A DNA stretch of 64,000 nucleotides from Microbacterium pseudoresistens (GCF_013409745.1 NZ_JACCBH010000001.1:2046001-2110000); one strand, 5' to 3'; positions 25,466 to 34,764 are shown, counted from the stretch's first letter. Notes: generated by a model not told the origin, from the letters alone. Numbers and translations are program-made.

Positions 25466-26775
25466 CCGCGGTCGGATCCGGGGGCCGTCCAGCCTCGGCC
25501 GTCATCCGCCCGCGGCGCGGTCGGAGGGGGCGCGGCCGGGGAAGCAGGAGGCGCGGTCGCCTGCGGCGGGTATGCCTGGTATCCGGGTGTCCGGTAGCCC
25601 TGATAGCCCTGGTAACCCTGCTGCGGGTACCCCTGTGTGTAGCCGTACCCCTGCGGATCGGGCGGAGGAGGAGGCGCGTCCCACACCGTCTTCTGCAGCG
25701 GGCGGTACTCGGCGGTCACGGCCCTGGTCGGATCGACGAGGAACGGGTCGCGTTCCACCGGCAGGCCGGCATGGATGCGCTCGACGGCGGCCAGCAGATC
25801 CTGGTCGAGGCCCTCGTGGCGCATCCGGCAGTCGAGGTACACGAGCGTGGCACCGGTGGACTGCACGACGGTGGAGATCGCCTGGATCACGATCACGAGC
25901 ACCTGGGGCAGAACCGTCGCGAGCACGATGGTCAGAATCTGCGAGGCGTCGGGCGCGCCGGTCGGGGCGACGACGGGCACGATGAGCGAGCTCACCATGC
26001 TCGCCGGAACGCCGACGACCTGCGCAGCCGTGCCCATGATCAGCCCGATGAGGATGAGCACCCCGAAAGCGACCCAGAAGCGCCCGCGGATGAGCCGCCA
26101 CGATCGCACGAGCGCGTCGCGCAGGGTGGCGCGTTCGAGCACGAGCACGCTCGGCACGAGCATGAGCTTGGTGCCCAGCCAGACGAACAGCGGGATCAGT
26201 CCGAGACCCACGAACGCCGTGCCGATGCCGGCGAAGACGAGGCCGCCTTCGGAGAAGCCGGTGAGGGCGGCGAGCCCGCCGAACACGATTCCCAGAGCCA
26301 GTGAGATTCCGAGGAACACGGCCAGTGCAGCGAGCAGCGAATAGGCGATGAGGCGCCAGGCGGCGGGGCGCACTCGTCGCCAGAGCTGGCCGAGGGTGGG
26401 CTTGTCGCCGAGCACCGCCTCGGCAATGTCGGCGGCGACGACGCCCTGCACGATCGCGGCGAACGCGGTCGAGCCCAGACCCACGACGAGGGCTGCGACG
26501 ATGGTCGTCGCGGCCGAGCCGATCAGCACGGTCATGTACTCGTCCGAGCCCGGGCGCATGCTCTCCAGGCGCATGAACGACATGATCGCCACGGCGCCGA
26601 GAATGACCCCCGTCAGGATGAGCACGAGCAGCTGCACGACCACGGCGAAGCCGAACAGGATCTTCGGATTGTGCCGCAGGGCGCCGAAGGACTTGGCCAG
26701 CAGCGTGCCGAAGCTCAGCGGATGCAGGGGGACCAGGCCCGGGCGGGGCGCGGGTGTCCAGGTGGGTGCGCTCAC
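25462..26775 (-). CDS. Polytopic membrane protein (glycerophosphodiester-phosphodiesterase membrane-domain type) with GYQ-rich tail
   Basis: A 437-residue protein. The first 40 residues are Pro-rich (RPGLVPLHPLSFGTLLAKSFG), then about six membrane segments, as in the GdpP/YckC-like membrane domain found alone in actinobacteria. The sequence LRDALVRSWRLIRGRFWVAFGVL is the conserved segment of this group. The C-terminal 70 residues are cytosolic, with repeated GYQGYQGYR-type units and poly-Pro stretches. The start is a GTG at 26775 with GGAGGAA before it; a long frame upstream is unsupported. It opens the operon that continues DUF4129, DUF4350, MoxR, DUF58, so it is probably a further membrane component of that system. 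Confidence 0.85.
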   Translation of the reverse strand: MSAPTWTPAPRPGLVPLHPLSFGTLLAKSFGALRHNPKILFGFAVVVQLLVLILTGVILGAVAIMSFMRLESMRPGSDEYMTVLIGSAATTIVAALVVGLGSTAFAAIVQGVVAADIAEAVLGDKPTLGQLWRRVRPAAWRLIAYSLLAALAVFLGISLALGIVFGGLAALTGFSEGGLVFAGIGTAFVGLGLIPLFVWLGTKLMLVPSVLVLERATLRDALVRSWRLIRGRFWVAFGVLILIGLIMGTAAQVVGVPASMVSSLIVPVVAPTGAPDASQILTIVLATVLPQVLVIVIQAISTVVQSTGATLVYLDCRMRHEGLDQDLLAAVERIHAGLPVERDPFLVDPTRAVTAEYRPLQKTVWDAPPPPPDPQGYGYTQGYPQQGYQGYQGYRTPGYQAYPPQATAPPASPAAPPPTAPRADDGRGWTAPGSDRG

Positions 26776-26990
26776 GTTTCCTCCGGCGATCACGGGTGCT
26801 GGTCTCCATCGTGTCACACGGCTCCGACCCTGCTCCCGTTCGGGCCTTCGCGAACCGACGGCCGGCTGATCCGTCAGGCTTTCGACACGGCCTCCCAGAC
26901 TCCGGCGGCGTCGTGAAGTAGTGTGGAGCGAGGCGGATCGCGGTCGACGGCACCGCCCGCATGCGAGCGATTGAAGGACGACTGCGCACC
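26776..26990. promoter_or_regulatory. Divergent promoter region of the MoxR operon and mtrAB-lpqB
   Basis: This 215-bp gap holds a TAGTGT -10 element at 26919-26924, giving an mtrA leader of about 60 bases that includes GAAGGA at 26973. Near the other gene is CGTGTCACACG (26810-26820), an 11-bp inverted repeat that could be an operator. I saw no other structure. Confidence 0.4.
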
Positions 26991-27671
26991 ATGACCTCAC
27001 GCATCCTCGTGGTGGACGACGACACCGCCCTGGCCGAGATGATCGGCATCGTCCTGCGCACGGAGGGCTTTGAGCCCGTGTTCTGCGCCGACGGCGCCAA
27101 GGCCGTCGACGAATGGCGCACGCAGCGACCCGACCTCGTGCTTCTCGACCTCATGCTCCCCGGCATGGACGGGATCGAGATCTGCACCCGCATCCGCGCC
27201 GAATCCGGTGTGCCCGTCATCATGCTCACCGCGCGCAGCGACACGGCCGATGTCGTGCGCGGTCTCGAAGTGGGCGCTGACGACTACATCGTCAAGCCCT
27301 TCAACCCCAAGGAGCTCGTGGCGCGCATCCGCACCCGCCTGCGCCCGACCCCGCAGTCCACCACCGAGGTGCTGCGCATCGGCGACGTCGTGATCGACGT
27401 GGATGCGCACGAGGTGCGCCGCGGGCAGGACCCCATCGCGCTCACCCCGCTGGAGTTCCAGCTGCTCGTGGCTCTGGCATCCAAGCCGCAGCAGGTGTTC
27501 TCCCGCGAGATGCTGCTCGAGCAGGTGTGGGGCTACCACTACAAGGCCGACACGCGGCTCGTGAACGTGCACGTGCAACGGCTGCGCGCGAAGGTCGAGC
27601 TCGATCCCGACAACCCGCGCATCGTCACCACCGTGCGGGGCGTCGGCTATCGCGCCGGGAGCGCGGGCTAG
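26991..27671 (+). CDS. mtrA: Response regulator MtrA (OmpR/PhoB family)
   Basis: A 226-residue regulator. The receiver domain starts SRILVVDDDTALAEM; D53 in LVLLDLMLPGMDG is the phospho-acceptor, with T at TARSD and K at KPFNPKEL. The C-terminal winged helix (about 130-222) includes LTPLEFQLLVAL and RLVNVHVQRLRAKVE. The sequence is very close to the actinobacterial MtrA group, which controls wall hydrolases, division and replication-linked genes. I chose ATG 26991 over the in-frame ATG 26961, because MtrA proteins begin just before RILVVDDD. The kinase gene starts 6 bp after the stop. Confidence 0.97.
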   Translation: MTSRILVVDDDTALAEMIGIVLRTEGFEPVFCADGAKAVDEWRTQRPDLVLLDLMLPGMDGIEICTRIRAESGVPVIMLTARSDTADVVRGLEVGADDYIVKPFNPKELVARIRTRLRPTPQSTTEVLRIGDVVIDVDAHEVRRGQDPIALTPLEFQLLVALASKPQQVFSREMLLEQVWGYHYKADTRLVNVHVQRLRAKVELDPDNPRIVTTVRGVGYRAGSAG

Positions 27672-27677
27672 GCGACC

Positions 27678-29381
27678 GTGCCGGCGACGAGTGCGGTCGC
27701 GACCCGCGCCGCGATCGTGCAGGACTGGCGCGGATGGCCGCAGCGCCTGGCCGGGCTGTGGCGGCACTCCCTGCGCTTCCGCACGCTCGTGGTCACGCTG
27801 GCTCTCACGGCCATCGCGATCCTCGTCACCTGCGGAGCCATGGCCCTGGCGATTCAGAACAACCTCTGGGAGGCGCGCAAGGACCAGGTGCTCGAAGACG
27901 CCCAGCGGGCCGCCAACGATGCCCAGGGGCTGCTGTACTCCTCCGATGCGCAGGGCGACCGCACGGCGCTGCAGGGTCTCATGCGCGATGTGCGGGGCCG
28001 GCTCAGCAGCGTGTCCAGCTCCGACCGCATCGCCGTGCTGCGCCTCGACGAGAGCCCCTCGACGATCGCCCCGCAGGACTTCCAGCAGGGCCTGTCGAGC
28101 ACCACGATCTCCACCGAGCTGCGCAACGCCGTGCTCGACCAGTCGGACAAGCAGTGGTGGCAGCCCGTTGCGCTCACCGCCGCCGACGGCGACCGCAACC
28201 CGGGCATCATCGTCGGTCAGCGGCTCGTCGTGCCCAATGCGGGCGCCTACGGGCTGTACATCGCCTACGATCTGGCCGACACGCAGCAGACGCTCGTGCT
28301 CGTGCAGGGGAGCCTGTGGATCGCGGGCGTCGTGCTCATCGCGCTGATCACCCTCATCGTGTGGTTCTCGCTGCGCTCGGTCGTGCTGCCCATCACCGAG
28401 GCGGCCGAGACGAGTGCGCGCCTGGCCGCCGGCGACCTGGAGGTGCGGCTGCCGGTGCGCGGCGAGGATGAGCTGGCCACCCTGGGGCGCTCGTTCAACG
28501 CCATGGCCGACAGCATCGAGTCCCAGATCAAGGAGCTGGGCGAGCTGTCGCTGGTGCAGCAGCGCTTCGTCTCCGACGTCTCGCACGAGCTGCGCACGCC
28601 GCTGACGACCATCCGGCTGGCCTCGGAGATGCTCAACGACCAGCGCGACGCGTTCGATCCCACCACCACCCGCACGGCCGAGCTGCTGCACGCGCAGGTT
28701 CAGCGCTTCGACACCCTGCTGGCCGACCTGCTGGAGATCAGCCGCTACGACGCCGGCTCGGTGCAGCTGGAGACCGAGCCGACGAGCCTCGCCCACCTCG
28801 CCGAGGAGATGGTCGAAGAGCTCGCCCCGCTCGCCGAGACCCACGCGACCGCGCTGCGCCTCGTCGCCCCCGGCGGGCACACGCCGGTGGACATGGATCC
28901 GCGGCGGGTGCGCCGGGTGCTGCGCAACCTCGTCGGCAACGCCATCGAGCACGGCGAAGGGCATCCGATCGTCGTCACCGTCGACAGCAACCAGCATGCC
29001 GTCGCCGTCGGGGTGCGCGACTCCGGTCTGGGTATGGCGCCCGAGGACGCCGAGCGCGTGTTCGACCGCTTCTGGCGCGCCGACCCCTCCCGCACCCGCA
29101 CGATCGGCGGCACGGGCCTCGGGCTGTCCATCGCCCTGGGCGATGCGCGCCTGCACGGCGGAACGCTCGCGGTGTGGTCGGAGCTGGGGGTGGGCACGAA
29201 CTTCGTGCTCACGCTCCCGCGCGGCGCGGGAACAGTGCAGGGGCCGTCGCCCGTCGCGCTCGAGCCGGAGGAGGCGTTGTCCGACCTCGGCACGGTCACC
29301 GAGCCGATCACGCTCGTGCCCTGGGCGAGAACCCGCGAATACGAGGCCGGGAAGCGCGACGCGGGGAAGGATGCATCATGA
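27678..29381 (+). CDS. mtrB: Sensor histidine kinase MtrB
   Basis: A 567-residue kinase. One membrane helix near residues 38-60, an extracytoplasmic sensor (about 61-208), a second helix (about 212-233), HAMP (RSVVLPITEAAETSARLAAG), then the DHp domain with H303 in DVSHELRTPLTT. The ATPase domain shows the N box (RVLRNLVGNAIEHGEG), G1 (RDSGLGMAPEDAERVFDRFW) and G2 (GGTGLGLSIA). It phosphorylates MtrA. The GTG start lies 6 bp after mtrA and the stop overlaps the lpqB ATG (ATGA), the conserved mtrA-mtrB-lpqB operon in which LpqB modulates MtrB. Confidence 0.97.
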   Translation: MPATSAVATRAAIVQDWRGWPQRLAGLWRHSLRFRTLVVTLALTAIAILVTCGAMALAIQNNLWEARKDQVLEDAQRAANDAQGLLYSSDAQGDRTALQGLMRDVRGRLSSVSSSDRIAVLRLDESPSTIAPQDFQQGLSSTTISTELRNAVLDQSDKQWWQPVALTAADGDRNPGIIVGQRLVVPNAGAYGLYIAYDLADTQQTLVLVQGSLWIAGVVLIALITLIVWFSLRSVVLPITEAAETSARLAAGDLEVRLPVRGEDELATLGRSFNAMADSIESQIKELGELSLVQQRFVSDVSHELRTPLTTIRLASEMLNDQRDAFDPTTTRTAELLHAQVQRFDTLLADLLEISRYDAGSVQLETEPTSLAHLAEEMVEELAPLAETHATALRLVAPGGHTPVDMDPRRVRRVLRNLVGNAIEHGEGHPIVVTVDSNQHAVAVGVRDSGLGMAPEDAERVFDRFWRADPSRTRTIGGTGLGLSIALGDARLHGGTLAVWSELGVGTNFVLTLPRGAGTVQGPSPVALEPEEALSDLGTVTEPITLVPWARTREYEAGKRDAGKDAS

Positions 29382-31087
29382 GGGCGAGACGGATCATCCG
29401 CGCTGTGGTCGTCGCGGCCACCGTGCTGGCGCTCACGGCCTGCGCGACGCTGCCCACCACGGGAGATGTCCGCCCCGGCCGCGTCGACGGGCAGAGCTCC
29501 GACGACTCGGATGTGACCTACCTGCCTCAGGGTCCGTCGGAGGATGCGGATCCGGAGCAGATCGTGCGCGGATTCATCGACGCGGCCTCCAGCCCCACCG
29601 ACAACTGGGCGGTGGCGCGGGAGTTCCTCGCGACATCGTTCCAAGACGCGTGGAAGCCGCACGCCGGGGTGACGATCGACACGAGCGTCGCCGACCGGCG
29701 ATACGAGGCGCCCGAGCCGGCCGACGACGCCGTCGAGAGCGGCGTGAGCCTCACGTTGCGCCAGGCCGCCACGGTCGACGCCGACGGCGTGTACACCCCC
29801 GTCGCCCCGGGCACGGGCTCTGCGGAGCTGCAGTACGAGCTGGGCAAGAACGCCGACGGACAGTGGCGGATCACCGCCGCCCCCGACGGGATCGTGCTCG
29901 ACGCGCAGTCGTTCGCGGCGGCCGACGTCTTCAGCCCGTACGCGCTGGAGTTCTACGACTCCACGTGGACCTATCTGGTGCCCGACGTGCGCTGGTTCCC
30001 GAAGCGCAAGAACACCGCCACGCGCATCGTGCGCGCCCTCGTGTCGGGCTCGCCGAGCCCCTGGCTCGTGCAGGCGGTGCGCACGGCCTTCACCGGCGAC
30101 ATCGAGCTGGCGCGCGATGCCGTCACGGTGGAGTCGCAGGTGGCCGAGGTCGAGTTGAGCGCCGCCGCGCTGGGGGCGGATGCCACGACGCGCGCACGCA
30201 TGCGCACGCAGCTGGAGCGCAGCCTCAGCGCCCTGGGGGTGCTCGAGGTGAGGCTCACCGTCGACGGCCGTGAGCTGCAGACGGGGCCGGCGCAGTTCAG
30301 TCCCACGAGCGTCGACTCGCGCTCGCTCGTGCGCACCGACGACGGTTTCGGCTACCTCTCCGGGCGCGATCTGACGCCGATCGACGGAGTGTCCAAGCAG
30401 ATCGTCGACTTCCCGCAGCCGATCTCCTCGGTCGTCGCCAACGGTGCGGATCGTCGCGCGATCGTGCAGATCACGACGGGTCAGGTCTACGCGATCTCGG
30501 AGGGCGACGTCGACGAGATCGATGGGCGGCCGGGGCTCCTGGAACCCTCGCTCGACGCCTTCGGATACACCTGGACGGTGCCGGCCGGTCAGCCCGGCGC
30601 GGTGATGGCGTGGGCGCCGTCGATCGTCGCCCATCCGGTGTCCGGATTCGCCGACGCGTCGTCGATCTCGGCCTTCTCGCTCAGCCGGGACGGCGCACGG
30701 GCCGCGGCGGTGGTCACGAGCGGATCGGCGCAGCACGTCGAAGTCGCCTCCGTCGTGCGCGACGGCGACGGGCTGCCCGTCGACCTCGGCGCGCACGTGG
30801 TCGTGGGCTGGCCCGACGGACAGGTGCTCGACATGGCCTGGCTCGATGACGCGACGCTCGGCATCCTCGTCGACGACGGCGAGCGCCGCCGGCTCGTCCA
30901 GCAGCCCATCGGCGGGCCGTCGACCAGCATCGACGTGCCCAACGGCAGCATCGCGATCGCTCCGGCAACGCCCGCCTCGAGCATCCGGCTGCTCGGCGAC
31001 GACGGCACGCTGCGGGTGCGCAGCGGTCCGATCTGGCAGACCGAGGCGACCGGGGTGAGTCTGCTCGCGACGCAGGTCGTGGGCTGA
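29378..31087 (+). CDS. lpqB: Lipoprotein LpqB
   Basis: A 569-residue lipoprotein. The signal peptide is basic (RARRIIR), hydrophobic, and ends in the lipobox LTAC with the lipidated Cys at position 22. A GerMN-type domain lies around residues 190-300 (LARDAVTVESQVAEVELS) and the C-terminal half is a beta-propeller-like LpqB domain (SPTSVDSRSLVRTDDGFGYLS onwards). LpqB binds the outside of MtrB and alters MtrA phosphorylation and division in mycobacteria. The ATG at 29378 overlaps the mtrB stop; upstream starts in this frame have no lipobox logic. Confidence 0.95.
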   Translation: MRARRIIRAVVVAATVLALTACATLPTTGDVRPGRVDGQSSDDSDVTYLPQGPSEDADPEQIVRGFIDAASSPTDNWAVAREFLATSFQDAWKPHAGVTIDTSVADRRYEAPEPADDAVESGVSLTLRQAATVDADGVYTPVAPGTGSAELQYELGKNADGQWRITAAPDGIVLDAQSFAAADVFSPYALEFYDSTWTYLVPDVRWFPKRKNTATRIVRALVSGSPSPWLVQAVRTAFTGDIELARDAVTVESQVAEVELSAAALGADATTRARMRTQLERSLSALGVLEVRLTVDGRELQTGPAQFSPTSVDSRSLVRTDDGFGYLSGRDLTPIDGVSKQIVDFPQPISSVVANGADRRAIVQITTGQVYAISEGDVDEIDGRPGLLEPSLDAFGYTWTVPAGQPGAVMAWAPSIVAHPVSGFADASSISAFSLSRDGARAAAVVTSGSAQHVEVASVVRDGDGLPVDLGAHVVVGWPDGQVLDMAWLDDATLGILVDDGERRRLVQQPIGGPSTSIDVPNGSIAIAPATPASSIRLLGDDGTLRVRSGPIWQTEATGVSLLATQVVG

Positions 31088-31191
31088 GCCGCCTCGCTCG
31101 GTCTTCCTCCCCAGGAGCCGATCTGCGCTCGGTCGTCCACGGAGCGCGCCGCGGCTCCGCATGCGCGCGCACGCGGCGGCAGGATCGCCGT

Positions 31192-31923
31192 ATGCCGAAC
31201 AATCAGACCGTGCCCCACGCTCGGGCGCCGAGCCGCGCGAGTGCGCTCCGAGGCCTGCTCGGACCGCTCCGCGACGCTCTCCGGGAGGCGCTGGAGGCCG
31301 CCACCGGCGCGGAGTGCGCCGGGTGCGGAGCCGTCGGCCAGGGGCTGTGCGGGGCGTGCCGCTCCGCGCTGGCGCCACGCGTGCACCGCGTGACGACTCC
31401 CGCCGGTCGTGCGGTGCACGCGGGCGCCCCGTTCGCGGGAGCGATGGCGCGAGCCGTGCGCGCTGTCAAGGAGGAGGGACGCACCGCGCTGATCCGCGAT
31501 CTCGGCCCCGCGATGGCGGATGCCGTGGCGGCGGCGCTCGCCGCGGGCGACGGCCGCGGCATCCGCGTTCCGGTCGCGCTCGTTCCGGTGCCGACGTCGC
31601 GGGCGGCGTTCCGGCGCCGCGGATTCCGGGTGCCCGATCTGCTGTGCCGGCGGATCGGTGCCGTCGAGCCGGTGCTCGTCGCCGCCCGCCGGATCGCCGA
31701 CCAGCGCGGGCTCGACCGGCGGGCGCGCGTCCGCAACGTCGCAGGCAGCATGCGCGCCCGCCGTCCCGGTGCGGGCAGGGCCGTGATCGTCGTCGACGAC
31801 GTCGTGACGACGGGCGCGACGATGGACGAGGCGGTGCGCGCTCTGGAGGCGCAGGGGTGGTGCGTCATCGGCTGTGCCGCGACCGCGGCGACCCCTCGGT
31901 CCCACGACGCTTCGAGGCGCTGA
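31192..31923 (+). CDS. ComF-family phosphoribosyltransferase-like protein
   Basis: A 243-residue protein with an N-terminal zinc-ribbon (C42, C45, C53, C56) and a type I phosphoribosyltransferase fold whose PRPP loop reads VIVVDDVVTTGATMDEA. A VPVPTSRAAFRRRGF block precedes it. ComF proteins take part in DNA uptake in naturally competent species; in actinobacteria (Rv3242c) the role is unknown. CAGGAT with 6 bases lies before the ATG, a leaderless-type start. Genomic position between lpqB and hpf matches Mycobacterium. Confidence 0.92.
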   Translation: MPNNQTVPHARAPSRASALRGLLGPLRDALREALEAATGAECAGCGAVGQGLCGACRSALAPRVHRVTTPAGRAVHAGAPFAGAMARAVRAVKEEGRTALIRDLGPAMADAVAAALAAGDGRGIRVPVALVPVPTSRAAFRRRGFRVPDLLCRRIGAVEPVLVAARRIADQRGLDRRARVRNVAGSMRARRPGAGRAVIVVDDVVTTGATMDEAVRALEAQGWCVIGCAATAATPRSHDASRR

Positions 31924-32047
31924 CACGTCGCGCTGGGCCTGCCGCGGATCCGGTGGTGACAGCGGCGCTTTCGCCGACTACGGTAGGGGGTCACAAGGCG
32001 ACCACGGTCCGCCCTTGGCCGGGAGGACCGGAACAAGGAGGTCAGGG

Positions 32048-32707
32048 ATGGAAACGAACATCGTCGGCGTGGGAGTGAGCATCAGCGATCGCTTCCGGAC
32101 GGTCGTGGAAGAGAAGTCGTCGCGCATCGCGACGGTCGCTCCCAAGGCGCAGCAGCTGGACGTCAAGGTCACCCATCGCGCCTATCGCAACGGGCGCGTC
32201 GAAGACGAGACGGTCGAACTGACCGTCTCCGGCCGCGGACCCGTGGTCCGCGCGGAGGCCAGGGACGCCGACAAGTTCGCCGCCCTCGATATGGCCGTCG
32301 ACAAGCTCGCCGAGCAGCTCCGCCGCGCCAAGGACAAGCGGATCGACGCGCGCAACCATCCCCGCGGCGCCCATTTCGAGAAGGGCAGCGGCGAGCTCAC
32401 CGGGATCGACGTGAGCCCGGCATCCGTCGACGTGCTCCGCGCCGTCGCGACCGGGGAGATCCCCGTCGCCGCCGAGGGCGAAGAGGAATACTCGCCCGTC
32501 GTCATCCGCACCAAGCAGTTCGACGCGGAGTGGATGACCGTCGAAGAGGCCGTCGACCGCATGGAGCTGGTCGGTCACGACTTCTTCCTCTTCGTCGACG
32601 TGCGCACCGATCACCCCAGCGTCGTATACCGCCGCAAGGGCTGGGACTACGGAGTCATCTCTCTGAGCACCCAGGCCCCGCCGGCCGCGGAAGAGCTCGC
32701 CAGCTGA
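32048..32707 (+). CDS. hpf: Long-form ribosome hibernation promoting factor
   Basis: A 219-residue protein with an N-terminal S30AE domain (about 1-105; IVGVGVSISDRFRTVVEEK, then LDVKVTHRAY) and a C-terminal dimerisation domain (about 160-210; VIRTKQFDAEWMTVEEAVDRMELVGHDFFLF). Long HPF joins two 70S ribosomes into inactive 100S dimers in stationary phase. The ATG at 32048 has a near-perfect ribosome site (AAGGAGG, 32034-32041), unlike most genes here. It sits upstream of secA in the same orientation, as in mycobacteria, but two minus-strand genes now lie between them. A strong hairpin follows. Confidence 0.96.
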   Translation: METNIVGVGVSISDRFRTVVEEKSSRIATVAPKAQQLDVKVTHRAYRNGRVEDETVELTVSGRGPVVRAEARDADKFAALDMAVDKLAEQLRRAKDKRIDARNHPRGAHFEKGSGELTGIDVSPASVDVLRAVATGEIPVAAEGEEEYSPVVIRTKQFDAEWMTVEEAVDRMELVGHDFFLFVDVRTDHPSVVYRRKGWDYGVISLSTQAPPAAEELAS

Positions 32708-32734
32708 CCGCGTCCGAACTCCTCACTCCGTGAG

Positions 32735-32793
32735 ACGGCGACTCCCTCCCGCAACGGCGAACGATTCGCACGGTTCCGAGAGGGAGTCGCCGT
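32735..32793 (+). terminator. Long hairpin terminator after hpf, between convergent genes
   Basis: ACGGCGACTCCCTC (32735-32748) and its exact complement (32780-32793) form a 14-bp stem. The 31-base loop carries a nested GCGAA/TTCGC hairpin. TTT follows on the plus strand. It sits 28 bp past the hpf stop and before the convergent gene's stop, so it may end transcription from both sides. Confidence 0.8.
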
Positions 32794-32814
32794 TTCGCGG
32801 GTCGGTGCGACGAG

Positions 32815-34131
32815 TCAGTCGAAGATGCCGTCGAGGATGCTGCCGATGACGAGTCCGCCGAGCACGCCGGAGACGACGTCGCCGCCGCCGCGGCGCCCGC
32901 CGCCCCATCCGCCCGGGCCACCGCCCCAGCCCTGATCCGGGCGGGACGAGTCGATGTCGTGCTGGGCGAGCTGCAGGGCCTCGGATGCCAGCTGCGCCAC
33001 CCGTCGCGCCGTGCTCAGCGCCTGCTCGCGGGTCTCCTCGGCCGGCATCAACCGCGGCAGCTCGGCACGCAGCCGCTCGGCTTCGGCGAGACGGGTGCGC
33101 GCATCCGCGCCGATCCAGCCGCGGTGGCCGGCGATCAGACTGCGGGCGATGCCCAGTTGGCGGTCGGCGTCATCGATCGCGTGCTGCACGTGCTCGATCG
33201 CCGGCAGCGGGTTCTCAGCGCGGTAGCGGGCTGCGGCGACGGCCTCGTCGAGAGCGGTGTTCGCCGTGCGCAGCATGCTGAGGTCGGCGAACGGATCCGA
33301 GCGCGTGCCGATCGGTGCCACCGCCGTCAGCGCCGAATCCAGCGCTGCGATCGCCTCGCTGACGGCCGGGGTCGACGGGGCGGAACGAGCCGAGACCAGG
33401 TCGCCTCGAGAGTCCTCCACGACCTCGGCGAGCGTGGACTCGGCGCGCAGCGCCTCGATCTCGAAGTCTTCGACGGCATCCAGCAGCACTTCGGAGCGTC
33501 GGATCGCCTCGGTGGCCGTTTCCAGGGCGAGCACGGCCTCCTCGTTGCGCTTCGCCTCGCGCCGCCGCTCGCAGACATCGGCGCTGTGCGTTGCGAAGGC
33601 CAGCAGCTGCTCGGCCTCGTCGGCGCTGCGCGCGATGCGTCGCATCGCGTCGTCGGAGTACCGCTGCGTCAGCCGCTCGATGGTCTCGCGGGCGTGAGGG
33701 ACGCGCGCACCCAGACGCGTCGCATCCGTGCGCACCTGGGCGATGACCTCGGGCGCGCGGCGCACGCGGGAGACCGATTCGGACAGCGCGGCCGACTTCT
33801 CGTCGAGCAGGTCGTGCGCCCATTCGCACAGCTGCGCGATGCGTGCATGACGCGTGCGCAGCTCTTCGGCGGTGTCGGGGATCTCGTCGTGGTTCAGCTG
33901 GTGCAGCTGGAATGCTTCGCCCAGGTGCGTGCGGACGGCGCCGAGGGCGTCGCGGAAATCCTTCGTCAACGATTCGCCCAGCTCGGCCGTGGCGAACGCG
34001 AGCTCGTCGGTCGCCGTGCGGATGCGCTCATCCGTCGTGACGAGCGCCTGCTCCGCGCGCCGCGCGAGATCCGCGTCCTGCGCCGCCTGCGCTTCCTGTT
34101 CCCGCTTGCGTCTGCCCCAGAATCCGGCCAT
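32815..34131 (-). CDS. Coiled-coil protein with Gly-rich C-terminus, unknown function
   Basis: A 438-residue, almost entirely helical soluble protein. Starting at about residue 10 there are long Ala/Glu/Arg/Leu heptad-like stretches. The C-terminal 40 residues are glycine-rich (GWGGGPGGWGGGRRGGG) and end in a hydrophobic segment (VVSGVLGGLVIGSILDGIFD). The helical part and Gly-rich end resemble the C-terminal two-thirds of actinobacterial TPM-domain proteins, but the N-terminal TPM domain and signal sequence are absent; here the protein starts MAGFWGRRKREQEAQ. TAAGAT with 6 bases precedes the ATG (leaderless). A membrane-associated scaffold is one possibility; I cannot assign a function. Confidence 0.8.
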   Translation of the reverse strand: MAGFWGRRKREQEAQAAQDADLARRAEQALVTTDERIRTATDELAFATAELGESLTKDFRDALGAVRTHLGEAFQLHQLNHDEIPDTAEELRTRHARIAQLCEWAHDLLDEKSAALSESVSRVRRAPEVIAQVRTDATRLGARVPHARETIERLTQRYSDDAMRRIARSADEAEQLLAFATHSADVCERRREAKRNEEAVLALETATEAIRRSEVLLDAVEDFEIEALRAESTLAEVVEDSRGDLVSARSAPSTPAVSEAIAALDSALTAVAPIGTRSDPFADLSMLRTANTALDEAVAAARYRAENPLPAIEHVQHAIDDADRQLGIARSLIAGHRGWIGADARTRLAEAERLRAELPRLMPAEETREQALSTARRVAQLASEALQLAQHDIDSSRPDQGWGGGPGGWGGGRRGGGDVVSGVLGGLVIGSILDGIFD

Positions 34132-34140
34132 GCTCCGATC

Positions 34141-34764
34141 TTACGGTTGCCGGGCGCGTCGCGGCTGGGGATCGGCTCCGCTTCGGACCGGGCGGCCGCG
34201 CCTGGGGCGCTCGGTGGCGAGTTCGAGCCCCATCGCATGACGCGGATGCGACAGCAGACGCTGTTCGGTGTGATCCAGCCAGCGCACCTCGGCCTCTGCG
34301 GCGAAGATCAGCGAGTCCACGACGAGCGACCGGGCCAGCTCTTCGGGATTGCCGGGATCGGCGCCGGCGTGCTTCGCGCGCTGCAGCGACCGCAGATGCG
34401 ACAGCGATGCGACGCGCTGCGCCTGGATCACGGCACCCGCATCCACGCCGGGCAGTGTGGCGGCGAGGGCCAGCTTGATCGCGAGCTCGTCGCGCGTGGC
34501 CTGCTCGCGCACGACGGGGGAGCCCAGCCAGCTCGCGACCTCGGCGGATCCCCCCGGGGTGATCCGCCAGTACACGTGCCCCTGATCGTCGGCGTCGCCG
34601 CGCTCGACGAAGCCGTCGCACTCGAGTCGCTCCAGGGTGTTGTAGATCTGGCCGACGTTGAGCGGCCACGTCGATCCCGTGCGGCGGTCGAACTCCGCAC
34701 GCAGCTGATACCCGTAGCAGGGACCCTGGTCGAGGATGGCGAGCAGGCTTTGACGGACGGACAT
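34141..34764 (-). CDS. PadR-family transcriptional regulator
   Basis: A 207-residue regulator. The N-terminal winged helix opens [24 protein letters not shown] and continues [22 protein letters not shown], the PadR signature. The C-terminal half is helical (PadR/Vir C-domain, dimerisation). PadR proteins often repress a neighbouring transporter or efflux gene, but here no such gene is adjacent, so it may act elsewhere or on itself. The ATG at 34764 has a strong ribosome site (AAAGGAGGA). A palindrome overlaps its predicted -10 element. Confidence 0.92.
   Translation of the reverse strand: MSVRQSLLAILDQGPCYGYQLRAEFDRRTGSTWPLNVGQIYNTLERLECDGFVERGDADDQGHVYWRITPGGSAEVASWLGSPVVREQATRDELAIKLALAATLPGVDAGAVIQAQRVASLSHLRSLQRAKHAGADPGNPEELARSLVVDSLIFAAEAEVRWLDHTEQRLLSHPRHAMGLELATERPRRGRPVRSGADPQPRRARQP

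Noticed and set aside
26810..26820. CGTGTCACACG as a defined MtrA binding site
   Set aside because: MtrA prefers direct repeats of a GTCACA-like unit; only one half fits here, so it is kept only as an unspecified inverted repeat.
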